Shown here: in pieces, positions 42,469 through 51,324 of the stretch
How the letters are laid out: each line of letters opens with the position of its first letter
Position numbering within the stretch: the first letter of the stretch is position 1
Source of the DNA: Aminithiophilus ramosus
GTDB taxonomy: Bacteria > Synergistota > Synergistia > Synergistales > Aminithiophilaceae
Assembly: GCF_018069705.1 (NCBI RefSeq)
Contig: NZ_CP072943.1
Coordinates: forward strand, 3,007,945 to 3,071,944
DNA length: 64,000 bases
Direction of reading: 5' to 3'
Notes under the pieces: generated by a model
What the model was told of the DNA's origin: nothing
Database searches by the model: none
The model's input: only the letters and a program-made list of their open reading frames with translations
Translations under genes and position numbers: made by a program

Positions 42469-43742
42469 GAGTTCTCACCGCCGAAAAAGACGTGCATGAT
42501 TTCCTTGATCTGCCGCTCCCCCTGGATCACGATGCCCGACAGGGCCTCGGCCTCGATCCCCAGGGCCTCCCAGGCCCCGGCCTTGAGGGAGGGAACGAAA
42601 AGAGAGCCGCTGGTGCCGATCTGGAGGGCGAGGGAGAGGATATCGGCGACGTGGACGGGAGCGGCTCCCTCGGGGGCTCCCTCGTCGACGGGGCTGTGGT
42701 GAAAGCCCACCAGCTGAGGGAGGGGATCGGGGATGTGCCACGACGCCAGGAGGACCTGTCCGAGACGGGCATGATCGAATCCGAGAAGGTCGCGCTCGCC
42801 CTCGTGGAGAGGCGCCCCGAGACGCCGCGACAGGGCGAGGGCGCAGGTCATCTCCCGCGGGAGACGGCGGTAGAGGACGAGGCGTCCCAGATCGTGGAAA
42901 AGGCCGGCCAGGAAGAAACGCTCCTCCTGACGGGCGTCGCGGGAGGCCGCCAGGAGGCGGGCGAAGACGCCGCAGGCCACGGCATGCTGCCAGAAGGACT
43001 TCATGTCGACGTAACGGTCCGGGACCCTGTCGAAGACGTTGAGCGTCGAGACGGCCAGGGCAAGGCTGGAGAGCTCCGTCGTGCCGATGATGGCGATGGC
43101 CCGTGAGATGGAGTCGATGGGCTGGGGGAAGGCGTAGAAGGAGCTGTTGACGAGGCGCAGCAGCCGCGCCGAGAGGCTGGGGTCCTTGCCGACGACTTCG
43201 GCCAGGTGGACGGCCGAGGCGTAGGGCGTCTCGAGGAGTTCGCGGATCTTGAAATAGATGTCGGGAAAGGAGGCGAGGCGAACCTCTCCGAGGACCAGGC
43301 CCTCCGGCGTCAGATCCCGTCTCCGGCAGCGTCTCAGGAGTTCGAGAGGTTCGCTCCCGACGACGACGGGCCGGGGCTCGAAGCCCTCCTCCATCCGGGC
43401 GGCGAGGCGGTCGACGCAGAGGCGGAAGAGTTCGGCCATGGCCCGGTGATCGCGCCGCGACGGGGGGAAAAGAAGGGAAAGATGGGCCTCGGCCCGTCGC
43501 CGCACGGCCTCGGTGGCGCGCCGCTCCTCTTCGATGGCCTCGTCGTCGCTTCCCTCGACGGAAACGGCCAGGATTCCCAGAATCTTGAACATGCGGATCT
43601 GTTTGGCCGTCAGGGCCGATCCGCTGGCAAGCACAAAACGCCCCGCCGAGTCTCGGAGATTCTCGGCGAGGACCATGCCCTCCTTCAGGTTGGACGTTCC
43701 GACGCGCCCCACGACCAAGCCCCCAACGTTTTCCTGAAACAA
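42465..43742 (-). CDS. HDOD-domain signalling protein
   Basis: 425 residues from a TTG. In-frame TTG 43718 or GTG 43712 is also possible. An N-terminal region (MVLAENLRDSAGRFVLASGS) like that seen before HD-GYP proteins is followed by the HDOD domain from about 165: LVNSSFYAFPQPIDSISRAI and FFLAGLFHDLGRLVLYRRLP. Metal-binding HD residues are partly kept (HDLGR). HDOD proteins act in signalling without confirmed catalysis. First gene of a three-gene operon. Confidence 0.86.
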   Translation of the reverse strand: MFQENVGGLVVGRVGTSNLKEGMVLAENLRDSAGRFVLASGSALTAKQIRMFKILGILAVSVEGSDDEAIEEERRATEAVRRRAEAHLSLLFPPSRRDHRAMAELFRLCVDRLAARMEEGFEPRPVVVGSEPLELLRRCRRRDLTPEGLVLGEVRLASFPDIYFKIRELLETPYASAVHLAEVVGKDPSLSARLLRLVNSSFYAFPQPIDSISRAIAIIGTTELSSLALAVSTLNVFDRVPDRYVDMKSFWQHAVACGVFARLLAASRDARQEERFFLAGLFHDLGRLVLYRRLPREMTCALALSRRLGAPLHEGERDLLGFDHARLGQVLLASWHIPDPLPQLVGFHHSPVDEGAPEGAAPVHVADILSLALQIGTSGSLFVPSLKAGAWEALGIEAEALSGIVIQGERQIKEIMHVFFGGENS

Positions 43743-43783
43743 GTCTAAACGATGGCGACGGCCGACACAACAGGAACGGCGAC

Positions 43784-43830
43784 GGCCCCCCGGGGGGAGG
43801 CCCGATCCCGGCGGCCTCCCTCGGGGGGTC
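43784..43830 (-). terminator. Hairpin terminator after glnS
   Basis: A long GC-rich inverted repeat (ggcctccctcggggggtc with ggccccccggggggaggcc, two mismatches) lies just after the glnS stop on the minus strand. T-run weak. Confidence 0.5.
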
Positions 43831-43836
43831 GGTCCC

Positions 43837-45510
43837 TCAGCTCCGCTGAGCCTTGCTCCAGCTCTCCTTGAGGGAGACGGTGCGGTTGAGGACGAGGGCT
43901 TCGGGCCGGCTGTCGTCGTCGACGATGAAATAGCCGTGGCGGAGGAACTGGAAGCGCTCGCCGGGCCCGGCCTGGCCCAGCGAGGGCTCGACGAGGGCCG
44001 AGACGACGCGGAGAGAGTCGGCGTTGAGATAGTCGCGGTAGTCCTTGCCCTCCTCCATGGAATCCATGTCCCGGAGGGTGAAGAGCCGGTCGTAGAGGCG
44101 GACCTCGGCGGCCAGGGCGTGAGAGGCCTCGACCCAGTGGAGGGTCCCCTTAACCTTGCGTCCGTCGGGGGCCTCGCCGCCGCGGCTTTCGGGGTCGTAG
44201 CGGCAGCGAAGCTCGACGACCCGGCCCGATCCGTCGCGGATCACGTCGGTGCAGGTGACGAGGTAGGCGTGCTTGAGGCGCACCTCGCTGCCCGGCGAGA
44301 GGCGGAAGAACTTCTTGGGCGGGTTCTCCATGAAGTCGTCGCGCTCGATGAAGATCTCCCGGCCGAAGGGGATCTTGCGGTACGTCGCCTCGGCCGCCTC
44401 GGGGTTGTTCAGGGCCTCGAGCTCCTCGATCTGCCCCTCGGGGTAGTTCTCGATGACCACCTTGAGCGGATCCAGGACGGCCATGACGCGGTCGGCATCG
44501 CGGTTGAGCTCCTCGCGGATGCAGAACTGGAGGAATTCGATGTCGACGAGGCTGTTGGCCTTGGAGACGCCGATGTCGGCGCAGAAGCGCCGGATCGCCG
44601 AAGGGGTGTAGCCGCGGCGGCGGAGGCCGCTGATCGTCGGCATGCGGGGATCGTCCCAGCCGGAGACGATCTTCTCCGTCACGAGCTGGAGGAGCTTGCG
44701 CTTGCTCATGACGGTGTAGGTCAGGTTGAGGCGGGCGAACTCGTACTGACGGGGCCTGGAGGGGACGGAGACGTTCTCCAGGAACCAGTCGTAGAGGGGC
44801 CGGTGATCGGCGAACTCGAGGGTGCAGATGGAGTGGGTCACCCCTTCGATGGCGTCCTCGTAGCCGTGGGCGAAGTCGTACATGGGATAGAGACACCAGC
44901 GGTCGCCCGTGCGGTGATGGCTCTTCTTCAGGATCCGGTAGAGGACGGGGTCGCGCATGTTGATGTTGGGATGGGCCATGTCGATCCTGGCCCGGAGGAC
45001 GCGGCTCCCCTCGTCGAACTCGCCCTCGCCCATGCGGCGGAAGAGGTCGCGGTTCTCCTCGACGGAGCGGTTCCGCCAGGGCGACTCCCTGCCGGGCTCG
45101 GTCAGCGTCCCCCGTGAGGCGCGGATCTCCTCGGGGCCCTGATCGTCGACGTAGGCCCGGCCCGCCTCGATCAGCTCCAGGGCCCAGCGGTGAAAGGACT
45201 CGAAGTAGTCCGAGGCGAAACGCAGGTGGGCCCAGCGGAATCCGAGCCAGCTCACGTCGCGCTTGATCGATTCGACGTACTCCGTCTCTTCCTTGGCGGG
45301 GTTGGTGTCGTCGAAGCGCAGGTTGCAGTCGCCGCCGAACTGCTCGGCCAGACCGAAGTTGAGGCAGATCGACTTGGCGTGTCCGATGTGCAGGTAACCG
45401 TTGGGCTCGGGCGGGAAGCGGGTGACGACCTTCGAGACCCGTCCCGACTGGAGGTCGTCGCGGATGATCTGTTCGATGAAGCTGCCTCCCTGTTGCGTCC
45501 GTTCTTCCAT
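43837..45510 (-). CDS. glnS: Glutamine--tRNA ligase
   Basis: 557 residues. The ATG at 45510 is used because ggaggaaaaggcc precedes it. A longer frame adds 21 residues without a ribosome site. HIGH motif in [15 protein letters not shown], with [10 protein letters not shown] and the KMSKS-like VMSKRKL. The [11 protein letters not shown] form and the C-terminal beta-barrel anticodon domain mark a GlnRS rather than a GluRS. It charges tRNA-Gln directly, so this organism need not rely on the amidotransferase route for Gln. Confidence 0.95.
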   Translation of the reverse strand: MEERTQQGGSFIEQIIRDDLQSGRVSKVVTRFPPEPNGYLHIGHAKSICLNFGLAEQFGGDCNLRFDDTNPAKEETEYVESIKRDVSWLGFRWAHLRFASDYFESFHRWALELIEAGRAYVDDQGPEEIRASRGTLTEPGRESPWRNRSVEENRDLFRRMGEGEFDEGSRVLRARIDMAHPNINMRDPVLYRILKKSHHRTGDRWCLYPMYDFAHGYEDAIEGVTHSICTLEFADHRPLYDWFLENVSVPSRPRQYEFARLNLTYTVMSKRKLLQLVTEKIVSGWDDPRMPTISGLRRRGYTPSAIRRFCADIGVSKANSLVDIEFLQFCIREELNRDADRVMAVLDPLKVVIENYPEGQIEELEALNNPEAAEATYRKIPFGREIFIERDDFMENPPKKFFRLSPGSEVRLKHAYLVTCTDVIRDGSGRVVELRCRYDPESRGGEAPDGRKVKGTLHWVEASHALAAEVRLYDRLFTLRDMDSMEEGKDYRDYLNADSLRVVSALVEPSLGQAGPGERFQFLRHGYFIVDDDSRPEALVLNRTVSLKESWSKAQRS

Positions 45511-45579
45511 GGCCTTTTCCTCCGTTTGCGGTGAGCTTGAGCCCATTGTACTCGTCGTGACCCCTTCCGACAAAAGCGA

Positions 45580-47082
45580 TCAGCCTCTGCCCCGCTCGGC
45601 GCGCCGGCGCTCCTCGTCGCGCAGGACGCGGCGCAGGACCTTGCCCAGAGGCGATCGGGGCAGCTCGCCGACGAAGGCGATCTTCCGGGGCGTCTTGAAG
45701 TGGGCCAGCCTCTCCCGGCAGAAGCGGAGCAGCTCCCTCTCCCCGGGAGGATCCATCCCCTCCTGGAGGACGACGAAGGCCTTGGGCACCTCGCCGCTGG
45801 TGGCGTTGGGACTGCCGATGACGGAGACCTCCCGGACGGCGGGGTGCTGGAGGAGCACCGACTCGACCTCCTGAGGGTAGACGTTGAAGCCGCCGACGAT
45901 GATCAGGTCCGTGGCCCGATCGAGAAGGGTCAGGCAGCCGTCGTCGAGGCGGACCACGTCGCCCGTGTCGAACCAGCCGTCGCGGAAGCGCTGCTCCGTC
46001 GTCTCGGGATTGTCGCAGTAGCCTTCCGTGATGGAAGGCCCCTTCAGCCAGAGGACGCCCTCGCTCCCCTCGGGAAGGACCCGGCCCTCGTCGTCTCGGA
46101 CCTCGTAGACGTAGCCGGGAATGACGGGTCCCACCGTTCCCAGGCGACGGGTGGCGTAGCTGCGGTTGACGGCGACGAGGGGAGAGCACTCGGTGAGGCC
46201 GTACCCCTCGAGAATGGGCAGACCCAGATGGGTCCGGGCCTTCTCGTCCAGGCCCAGGGGAACCTTGTCGCCGCCGACGAGGAGGGTCCGAAGGCTTTTC
46301 GGCGCCCGACCGGTCCGGGCCGCGGCGGCGCAGAGAAGGGAGATCATCGTCGGCACGGCGAGGACGACGGTGCCCTGGGCGGCATCGAGGGCGTCGAGGG
46401 CGTCGGCGACGGGGAGAAAGGAGGGGAGGACGATCTGTCTGTAGCCGGCGACGAGGGGAAGAACGGAACAGAGGCCGAAGCCGAAGGCGTGAAAGTTGGG
46501 CAGGGCGTTGAGAATCGTCTCGTCGGGACCGAGGGCGGTGATGAAGGCCAGGGCCGTTCCGACGTTGTCGAGAAGGTTGGCGTGGCTCAAGGGGACGATC
46601 TTGGGACGTCCCGTCGTGCCCGACGTGGAATAGGTCACGGCCAGGGAGGGGGCGCCCCGGCGCCCTCCGCGGCAGGTCATCGGCGGCAGGAGCCCTTCGA
46701 GGGAAGCCAGGGCGACGGGGAGACCCGAAGAGGCGGAAAGGGACGCCTGATCGGCCGAGTCGGGGAGGACGAGAAGCGACGGCTCGAGCGTCTTCAGCGT
46801 CGAGAGGAGGAGATCGCCCCCTCCCAGGGGATTGAGGGGGGCCACGGAGCCGCCCAGACTCCAGGCGGCCAGGGAGAGGGAAAGACTCAGAGGGGAGTTG
46901 GGCACCATGAAGGCCAGGCGTTGCCCCTCTCCGAAGCCTCCCCGCTCCAGGGTCTCGATGCACGAGCGCGTCCGATCGAGGAAGCGGGGAACGGACCACC
47001 ACTCCCCCTTCCACCAGAGCAGGGGCACGTCTCCCATAGCCTCCAGTCTGGCAAAGACGGTTCTCTCCAGTCTCTCCGTCAT
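45580..47082 (-). CDS. AMP-forming acyl-CoA synthetase (AMP-binding enzyme)
   Basis: 500 residues from the ATG 7 bp after ggaggcc. ATP-binding P-loop YSTSGTTGRPKIVPLSH, GYGLTE motif, GWFDTGDVVRLD, and the C-terminal LSxGK-type segment SPLGKVLRR with the adenylation Lys. It activates a carboxylic acid to acyl-AMP and then acyl-CoA. Probably a medium or long-chain fatty acid, but the substrate is not proven. It follows the K+ channel gene on the same strand after 16 bp. Confidence 0.9.
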   Translation of the reverse strand: MTERLERTVFARLEAMGDVPLLWWKGEWWSVPRFLDRTRSCIETLERGGFGEGQRLAFMVPNSPLSLSLSLAAWSLGGSVAPLNPLGGGDLLLSTLKTLEPSLLVLPDSADQASLSASSGLPVALASLEGLLPPMTCRGGRRGAPSLAVTYSTSGTTGRPKIVPLSHANLLDNVGTALAFITALGPDETILNALPNFHAFGFGLCSVLPLVAGYRQIVLPSFLPVADALDALDAAQGTVVLAVPTMISLLCAAAARTGRAPKSLRTLLVGGDKVPLGLDEKARTHLGLPILEGYGLTECSPLVAVNRSYATRRLGTVGPVIPGYVYEVRDDEGRVLPEGSEGVLWLKGPSITEGYCDNPETTEQRFRDGWFDTGDVVRLDDGCLTLLDRATDLIIVGGFNVYPQEVESVLLQHPAVREVSVIGSPNATSGEVPKAFVVLQEGMDPPGERELLRFCRERLAHFKTPRKIAFVGELPRSPLGKVLRRVLRDEERRRAERGRG

Positions 47083-47098
47083 CACAGGGCCTCCTTGA

Positions 47099-48118
47099 TC
47101 ACGTCGTCGAAGGATCGGAACGGGGCAGCAGAAAATCGCGCCTCAAGGCGGCCATGGCCGTTCGAGGCGCCAACAGGATGAGCTCGTCTCCCCCTTCGAT
47201 CCGTTTCTCCCCCGAGGGGTTGTAGGCGACGCTTCCGTCGACGCCGTGGATGGCGACGACGATGGCGTTGTAGCGCGAGCGGAGAGGGGCCTCCTTCAGG
47301 GCGAGCCCCTCCAGGGAACTGCCGTCGACGACGCGGAAGGATTCGAAATCGAGGTCCAGTTCGCGGGAGAGGTTGATGAGTTCGAAGAAATCGGCCACGG
47401 CCGGGCTCAGGGCGGCCCGCGCCAGGGCGACGGCACCGGCCCGGACGGGATTGATGACCTTGTCGGCGCCGGCCCGGTAGAGGGCGTTGACGGCCTGGGC
47501 GTCGCTGGCGCGGACGACGATGCGCAGGTCCGCCTTGAGGGCCTTGGCCGAAAGGGTGACATAGACGTTGTCGGCGTCGGCCGAGAGGGCCGCCACCAGC
47601 CCCCGGGCGCGGTGGATCCCCGCCTTGGCGAGGATCTCCTCGCCCGTCGCGTCGCCGACGAGGACGGGCCACCGGTCGGAGGGGAGAGAGGCGATCCGCT
47701 CGGCGTCGCGTTCGATGACGACGAGACTCTGACCGGCGGCGGCGATCTGCTCCGCCACCTGGAGCCCCACCCGGCCGAGACCGCAGACGATCCAGTGGTC
47801 GTTGAGACGTTCCAACCCGTTATCCCTCCGTTTTCCCAGAACCTGGCGCATCCTGTCGACGACGATCGTCTGGACGAGCCTCCCCACGATGACGCCGACG
47901 GTGCCCACGGCGGCGATGATGTAAAATGTGAGAAAGACCTTGGCCTCGGGCGTCAGATAGGGCGGGGCCTCATAGCCCACCGTGGCCAGGGTGGTGACGA
48001 TGTAGAAAAGGGCGTCGATCCAGGGGAGATCGGCCAGCAGGCGGAGGCCGAGAACGCCGACGGCGATCAGCCCCAGGGCGATGGTCAGCCAGAAAAGCAG
48101 ATTCGTCCTTTCCTTCAC
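47099..48118 (-). CDS. Potassium channel with RCK/TrkA regulatory domains
   Basis: 339 residues. Two membrane helices (about 5-28 and 60-85) flank a pore loop with selectivity filter TVGYE. The N-terminal RCK domain (about 107-225) begins WIVCGLGRVGLQVAEQI, a dinucleotide-binding GxGxxG fold. The C-terminal TrkA-C domain follows (about 245-335). It resembles MthK/Kch-type ligand-gated channels of the inner membrane. Gene context gives no ligand. Confidence 0.9.
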   Translation of the reverse strand: MKERTNLLFWLTIALGLIAVGVLGLRLLADLPWIDALFYIVTTLATVGYEAPPYLTPEAKVFLTFYIIAAVGTVGVIVGRLVQTIVVDRMRQVLGKRRDNGLERLNDHWIVCGLGRVGLQVAEQIAAAGQSLVVIERDAERIASLPSDRWPVLVGDATGEEILAKAGIHRARGLVAALSADADNVYVTLSAKALKADLRIVVRASDAQAVNALYRAGADKVINPVRAGAVALARAALSPAVADFFELINLSRELDLDFESFRVVDGSSLEGLALKEAPLRSRYNAIVVAIHGVDGSVAYNPSGEKRIEGGDELILLAPRTAMAALRRDFLLPRSDPSTT

Positions 48119-48154
48119 GCGATTCGCTCCCCTGTCGAGACGTGGGCAAAACCC

Positions 48155-48182
48155 TTTCGGAACGCGAGGGACATTTTATTAT
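48155..48182 (+). promoter_or_regulatory. Promoter of the xthA operon
   Basis: TTTCGG-N16-TATTAT, about 70 bp before the ATG at 48251, in the gap divergent to the K+ channel gene. Confidence 0.45.
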
Positions 48183-48250
48183 AGTCGGAATAGAGCACCC
48201 CGTTATCCCCTCGCGGCAGATTTTTCTCCCAAGCAAGGAGGCGGATTTTT

Positions 48251-49036
48251 ATGGCCCTTTTCTCCGTGGCGACCTTCAACGTCAATTCCGTCCGCTCCCG
48301 GCTCCCCGTCCTGGAGCGCTGGCTTTCGGCGAACCCCGTCGACGTTTTGGCCCTTCAGGAGACGAAGGTCGTCGACGACGACTTCCCCCTCCCCTTCTTC
48401 TCCGACAGGGGCTACCACGTCGCCTTCCGGGGCCAGAAGGCCTACAGCGGCGTCGCCCTGGCCTCTCGCCTCCCTTTCGACGACGTCTTCCACGGATTCG
48501 GCGACGGCCTCGAACCCGACGACGGACCGCGCCTCATCGGCGCCCGCTGGGGCGCCATGACCGTCGTCAACACCTACGTCCCCCAGGGGAAGAGCCTCGA
48601 CCACCCCGACTTCGAGTACAAAAAGCGTTTCCTTCGGCGTCTGGCGACCCTCTTCGACAGGGAGACGTCCCGCGGCGCCCAGAATCTCTGGGTGGGCGAC
48701 CTCAACGTGGCGCCCACCGAATCCGACGTGACCAACGCCTCCACCAAAGGGGATCACGTCTGCTTCCACGCCTCCATCCGGGAGGCCTTCGCCGCCGTCG
48801 TCGACGGCCGTTTCGTCGACGTCTTCCGCAAGCACCGCCCCGGCGAGGGCGAGTTCTCCTTCTGGGACTACCGCGTCAAAAACGCCCTGGGGCGCAACAT
48901 CGGCTGGCGCATCGACCACATCCTGGCCTCGGCCGACCTGGCCGATACCTCCGTCGACGCCTTCGTCGACAGGGAACCGCGGAGCTGGGAGAGGCCCTCC
49001 GATCACACCGTCGTCGTCGCCCGCTTCCGGCGATGA
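48251..49036 (+). CDS. xthA: Exodeoxyribonuclease III
   Basis: 261 residues from an ATG behind aaggaggc. The EEP fold is complete: FNVNSVRSRL, LALQETKV (metal Glu), VVNTYVPQGKS, WVGDLNVAP (Asp/Asn), FWDYRVKNALGRNIGWRIDHIL and SDHTVVVA (final His). It cuts DNA at abasic sites and removes 3' blocks in base-excision repair. Its stop overlaps the PduX-like kinase gene (ATGA). Confidence 0.94.
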   Translation: MALFSVATFNVNSVRSRLPVLERWLSANPVDVLALQETKVVDDDFPLPFFSDRGYHVAFRGQKAYSGVALASRLPFDDVFHGFGDGLEPDDGPRLIGARWGAMTVVNTYVPQGKSLDHPDFEYKKRFLRRLATLFDRETSRGAQNLWVGDLNVAPTESDVTNASTKGDHVCFHASIREAFAAVVDGRFVDVFRKHRPGEGEFSFWDYRVKNALGRNIGWRIDHILASADLADTSVDAFVDREPRSWERPSDHTVVVARFRR

Positions 49037-49947
49037 GCGAAGCCTCCGTCGCGCTGGCCGGAACGGTCGGCGAATGGGTCCAGGGGTGGATCTTGCCCGA
49101 CGGGGAGGCTCTGGTCAGCCTCGTCGTCCCCTGGCGGGGGCGCGTCTCCGTCGGAGAGGACCTCGACGACCCCCTTCCGGCCAAGGCGGCCTCGGCCCTG
49201 GCCGTTGCCCGGCGCCGCCTGGACCGGCCCGGGCTGGGCGCCCGGATCGACAACCCTCTCCCCGTCGGCAAGGGACTGGCCTCGTCGACGGTCGACGTCT
49301 GCGGCATCCTGGCGGCGGCCTCGCGCCTCGCCTCCCCTCCCTGGGGCGAGGAGGAGATCTTCTCCCTGGCCTGCTCCGTCGAGCCCTCCGACGGCATCCT
49401 CTTTCCCGGCCTGGCTCTCGTCGACCACCTGAGGGGACGGCTCATCGAGCGTCTGCCGCCGCCGCCCCCCCTGAGCCTTCTGGCCCTCATCCCTCCCCGG
49501 AGCCTCGACACAGAGGCGTACCGCCGCGATCCCGCCTTCCTGAAAAGGGTCCGCGATCGGGCGCCGGAGCACCTCAGGGCCTACTCCTGGCTGCGCCGGG
49601 GACTCTTCGAGGGAGACGGAGCCCTCGTCGCCCGAGGGGCCACCCTCTCGGCTCGGACCCAGAACGGGCTGCTCCCCAGGCCCGAATGGCCCCTGCTCGA
49701 GGAGGGGCTGCGCTGGCCGGGAGCGCTCGGCATCGCCCTTGCCCATTCGGGGACGGCCTCGGCCCTTCTCTTCCGGGACCGGCCGTCGGCCGACGAGGCG
49801 CGACGGCGTCTCGTCAAAGGGTTCTCGGGATCGGTCGTCCTCTTCGAGCCCTGCGGCGGCGGAATCGCTCCCCTCGACACGCCGCCGGGAAAGGGAAAGG
49901 GAAACGTCACCAGAAACGGCCATCTTTCAAGGAGGTGTCCCCTGTGA
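49033..49947 (+). CDS. GHMP kinase, PduX-like (L-threonine kinase)
   Basis: 304 residues from the ATG overlapping the xthA stop. The start VALAGTVGEWVQGWIL resembles the PduX GELIQG motif, and NPLPVGKGLASSTVDVCGIL is the GHMP P-loop in PduX form. Family function: phosphorylation of L-threonine for the aminopropanol arm of cobalamin. No other cob gene is adjacent, though a HisC/CobD-type aminotransferase-fold enzyme lies 3 kb downstream. Its stop overlaps the propeller gene (GTGA). Confidence 0.75.
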   Translation: MSEASVALAGTVGEWVQGWILPDGEALVSLVVPWRGRVSVGEDLDDPLPAKAASALAVARRRLDRPGLGARIDNPLPVGKGLASSTVDVCGILAAASRLASPPWGEEEIFSLACSVEPSDGILFPGLALVDHLRGRLIERLPPPPPLSLLALIPPRSLDTEAYRRDPAFLKRVRDRAPEHLRAYSWLRRGLFEGDGALVARGATLSARTQNGLLPRPEWPLLEEGLRWPGALGIALAHSGTASALLFRDRPSADEARRRLVKGFSGSVVLFEPCGGGIAPLDTPPGKGKGNVTRNGHLSRRCPL

Positions 49948-51038
49948 AGAAAACGTTCGGAACCGTCCTCGTCGCGCTCCTCTTTTCGCTTTTCGCCGTC
50001 GCGGCCGCCTCGGCCCTGGAAGTCGGCTACCGCGCCGACAAGGGCCGCAGCGCCGTCTTCGCCCCGGGAGGCGTCGTCCGGGGCGAGTCGGCCTGGACCT
50101 TCAACGCCGAGGGAGGCGTCACGGCCTCGCCCATCGTCGTCGGTTCGACCCTCTACGTCGGCAGCCAGGGAGGGCGCGTCTACGCCCTCGAGGCCGCCAC
50201 GGGACGCCCCTTTTGGTCCGTCTCCGTCGGCGGCTCCGTCTCGGCCTCGCCGGCCTTCGCCGACGGGAAGCTCTTCGTCGGCACCGATTCGGGGGCCGTC
50301 TTCTGCCTCAATGCCGCCGACGGGCGGGAACTGTGGCGCTACGGCGGAGACTGGTCCTTCCGCGCCTCGCCCGCCGTCGTCGGCGGCGTCGTCTACATCG
50401 GCGACCTTGGCGGGACCGTCATGGCCCTCAACGCTTCGTCCGGGAAACCTCTCTGGAGCTTCGGCTCCGACCGCTGGTTCTCGGCCTCTCCCCTTCCCGC
50501 GGGAGACCTGGTCTTCGTCGGCGGCCACGGGGGACGCTTCTCGGCCCTCGAGGCCGCAACGGGAAAAGAGCGCTGGGGCAGCTCCACGGGAGGTCCCCTC
50601 GACGTGTCGGCCTCGTACCGCGACGGCATCGTCTACTTCGGCGGCAACGGCGGCTGTCTCTACGCCGTCCAGGTCTTCAAGGTCATCCCCCTCTGGCAGG
50701 CCTGCGTCGACAGCGGCATCTCGACGGCCATCGCCCTCTCGGGGAACAGGGCCTTCTTCGGCACCTACGACGGCGGCCTCTACGCCCTGGACATCGCGGC
50801 CAAGGGCAACATCCTCTGGCGCTTCGCCGCCGACGGGGCCATCCTCTCCGATCCGGCCGTCGAAGGCGACCGGGTCTACTTCGGCGGAGCCGACGGCCGC
50901 ATCCACGCCCTCCACGTCGCCTCGGGCCAGGAGCTCTGGAGCTACGATGCCGGCGCCGAAATCGTCGCCGGTCCCGTCCTCTGGAAGGGAACGCTCCTCT
51001 ACGGAACCACGACGGGCCTCGTCGGCGCCCTGCGCTGA
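49944..51038 (+). CDS. Secreted PQQ-like beta-propeller repeat protein
   Basis: 364 residues from a GTG 8 bp after caaggaggt. Signal peptide of about 23 residues (ending ASA). The rest is seven to eight repeats of about 40 residues with the pattern ASP-VVG-LYVGS-GG-VYALEAATG-W, as in BamB and PQQ-type propellers. No catalytic residues are implied. BamB-like outer-membrane assembly or binding roles are possible. It has no lipobox Cys, unlike BamB. It shares an operon with xthA and the PduX-like gene. Confidence 0.82.
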   Translation: MKKTFGTVLVALLFSLFAVAAASALEVGYRADKGRSAVFAPGGVVRGESAWTFNAEGGVTASPIVVGSTLYVGSQGGRVYALEAATGRPFWSVSVGGSVSASPAFADGKLFVGTDSGAVFCLNAADGRELWRYGGDWSFRASPAVVGGVVYIGDLGGTVMALNASSGKPLWSFGSDRWFSASPLPAGDLVFVGGHGGRFSALEAATGKERWGSSTGGPLDVSASYRDGIVYFGGNGGCLYAVQVFKVIPLWQACVDSGISTAIALSGNRAFFGTYDGGLYALDIAAKGNILWRFAADGAILSDPAVEGDRVYFGGADGRIHALHVASGQELWSYDAGAEIVAGPVLWKGTLLYGTTTGLVGALR

Positions 51039-51077
51039 CGAGAGGCGACCTCTCCCCTTACTTTTGGATGACAGGCC

Positions 51078-51106
51078 TTGACATAGGGAGAGCCTTTCGC
51101 TAGAAT
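51078..51106 (+). promoter_or_regulatory. Strong promoter of the decarboxylase-aminotransferase operon
   Basis: TTGACA-N17-TAGAAT, the best consensus promoter in this part of the window. About 210 bp of untranslated leader follows before the ATG at 51325. Confidence 0.8.
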
Positions 51107-51149
51107 TAAGCTTGTAGATCTTTTTCCACCATCGAACTCTGGTCTCCTC

Positions 51150-51177
51150 GAGGGGCCGCGCCTGGGGCCGGCCCCTC
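51150..51177 (+). repeat. Hairpin in the operon leader
   Basis: gaggggccg pairs with cggcccctc around a 10-base loop, within the leader RNA. A second smaller stem (ccgtcggc with gccgacgg) lies near 51265-51285. No known riboswitch was recognised. Confidence 0.45.
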
Positions 51178-51324
51178 TCTTCGTCACCTCTTTCGGAAGC
51201 TCCCTTCGCACCCCGTTCGGAGAACCTTCTCCGTCCGTCGTCCTCTCGCCTCAGATTCCGCCCGTCGGCAGCCCGCCGACGGCTGTGTCATGCCCATTCG
51301 ATCCGCACAAGGAAAGGTGATGGA

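Noticed and set aside
44150-47014. 954-codon open frame on the minus strand, spanning glnS and the acyl-CoA synthetase gene
   Set aside because: It lies in another frame of two well-supported genes and its product is Arg/Pro-rich, typical of an off-frame shadow.
51107-51324. T-box or known amino-acid riboswitch in the decarboxylase leader
   Set aside because: The T-box consensus AGGGTGGNACCGCG and other known aptamer cores are absent.
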